A stretch of 40,967 bases of DNA. Source: Bacteroidota bacterium (GTDB lineage: Bacteria; Bacteroidota; Bacteroidia; NS11-12g; UBA9320). This document shows positions 40,851 through 40,967 of this stretch, in pieces. The stretch is from positions 29,025 through 69,991 of the forward strand of contig NVWV01000014.1 in NCBI GenBank assembly GCA_002746305.1, written 5' to 3'. Numbering within the stretch: position 1 is the stretch's first letter; the number at the start of each line of letters is the position of its first letter. A model generated the notes under the pieces. The model had not been told where the DNA came from. It was given only the letters and a program-made list of their open reading frames with translations, and made no database searches. The position numbers and the translations under genes were made by a program.

Positions 40851-40967
40851 AGGTCAGAGGTCAGAAGTCGGAAGTCGGAAGTCGGAAGTCGGAAGTCAGA
40901 AGTCAGAAGTCGGAAGTCAGAAGTCAGAAGTCGGAAGTCGGAAGTCAGAAGTCAGAAGTCGGAAGTC
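40851..40967. repeat. Heptanucleotide tandem repeat, runs off the window
   Basis: About 16 units of 7 nt, CAGAAGT and CGGAAGT in mixed order, from 40851 to the window edge. The stretch before it (40805-40832, CCCATTGAGCGGAAGTCGAA) also contains GGAAGTCG. No spacers, so not a CRISPR array. Confidence 0.85.

Noticed and set aside
40851..40967. CRISPR array
   Set aside because: The unit is 7 nt with no spacers and no cas genes nearby; it is a simple tandem repeat.

Overview
The window is AT-rich DNA from a member of the Bacteroidota, probably a flavobacterium-like marine or aquatic lineage. The evidence is the promoter style (-7 elements of the form TAnnTTTG, short leaders, few purine-rich ribosome binding sites), a C-terminal sorting-type domain on the secreted protein at the left edge, a GldH-like lipoprotein, many small lipoproteins, and a DPP III lipoprotein. 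No rRNA, tRNA, integrase or transposase gene was found.

Layout. (1) 1-1046: the 3' end of a large secreted protein, closed by a hairpin shared with the convergent neighbour. (2) 1102-30056: a 29-kb accessory array. Of 34 genes, 33 lie on the minus strand; the exception is a methyltransferase at 6585-7652. Most are single genes or very short operons of unrelated function: lipoproteins, small membrane proteins, AlkC-like DNA repair, MarR, DinB/Crp, AraC-SDR-haloalkane dehalogenase, a peptide transporter, HEAT and TPR proteins, DUF2024, DUF695, DUF2625, a GIY-YIG-like protein, a DUF262/DUF1524 protein, and a PARIS-like DUF4435/AAA pair whose ATPase is broken. (3) 30258-40726: ordinary chromosome with a DPP III-like peptidase, ung, a vWA protein, the operon rsmI-lnt-lipB plus a small gene, a secreted protein and a YafK-like protein. 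(4) Low-complexity repeats at 32310-32520 and 40731-40967.

The main observation concerns the spacers of the array. They are built from recurring parts: imperfect inverted-repeat arms with an R-box/spacer/L-box layout like integron attC sites (for example GCTTATAAC-GGTTT-GTGTATGA facing GCTATATAC-AGT-GTTGTAAGC), and one of three near-identical promoter modules placed about 40-100 nt upstream of a start codon. One arm often overlaps the 3' end of the preceding gene, so unrelated proteins end in (A/T)(Y/H)N(T/K)(V/L). This looks like a chromosomal gene-cassette array with a promoter per cassette; the recombinase that would move it is not in this window.

A second candidate system is the four-gene unit 4196-6182. 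Every product carries a CxxC pair, and a repeated operator-like sequence stands before three of the four genes, two of them at recognisable promoters. This suggests a MarR-controlled thiol or metal response. A defence cluster (25855-30056) sits at the right end of the array.
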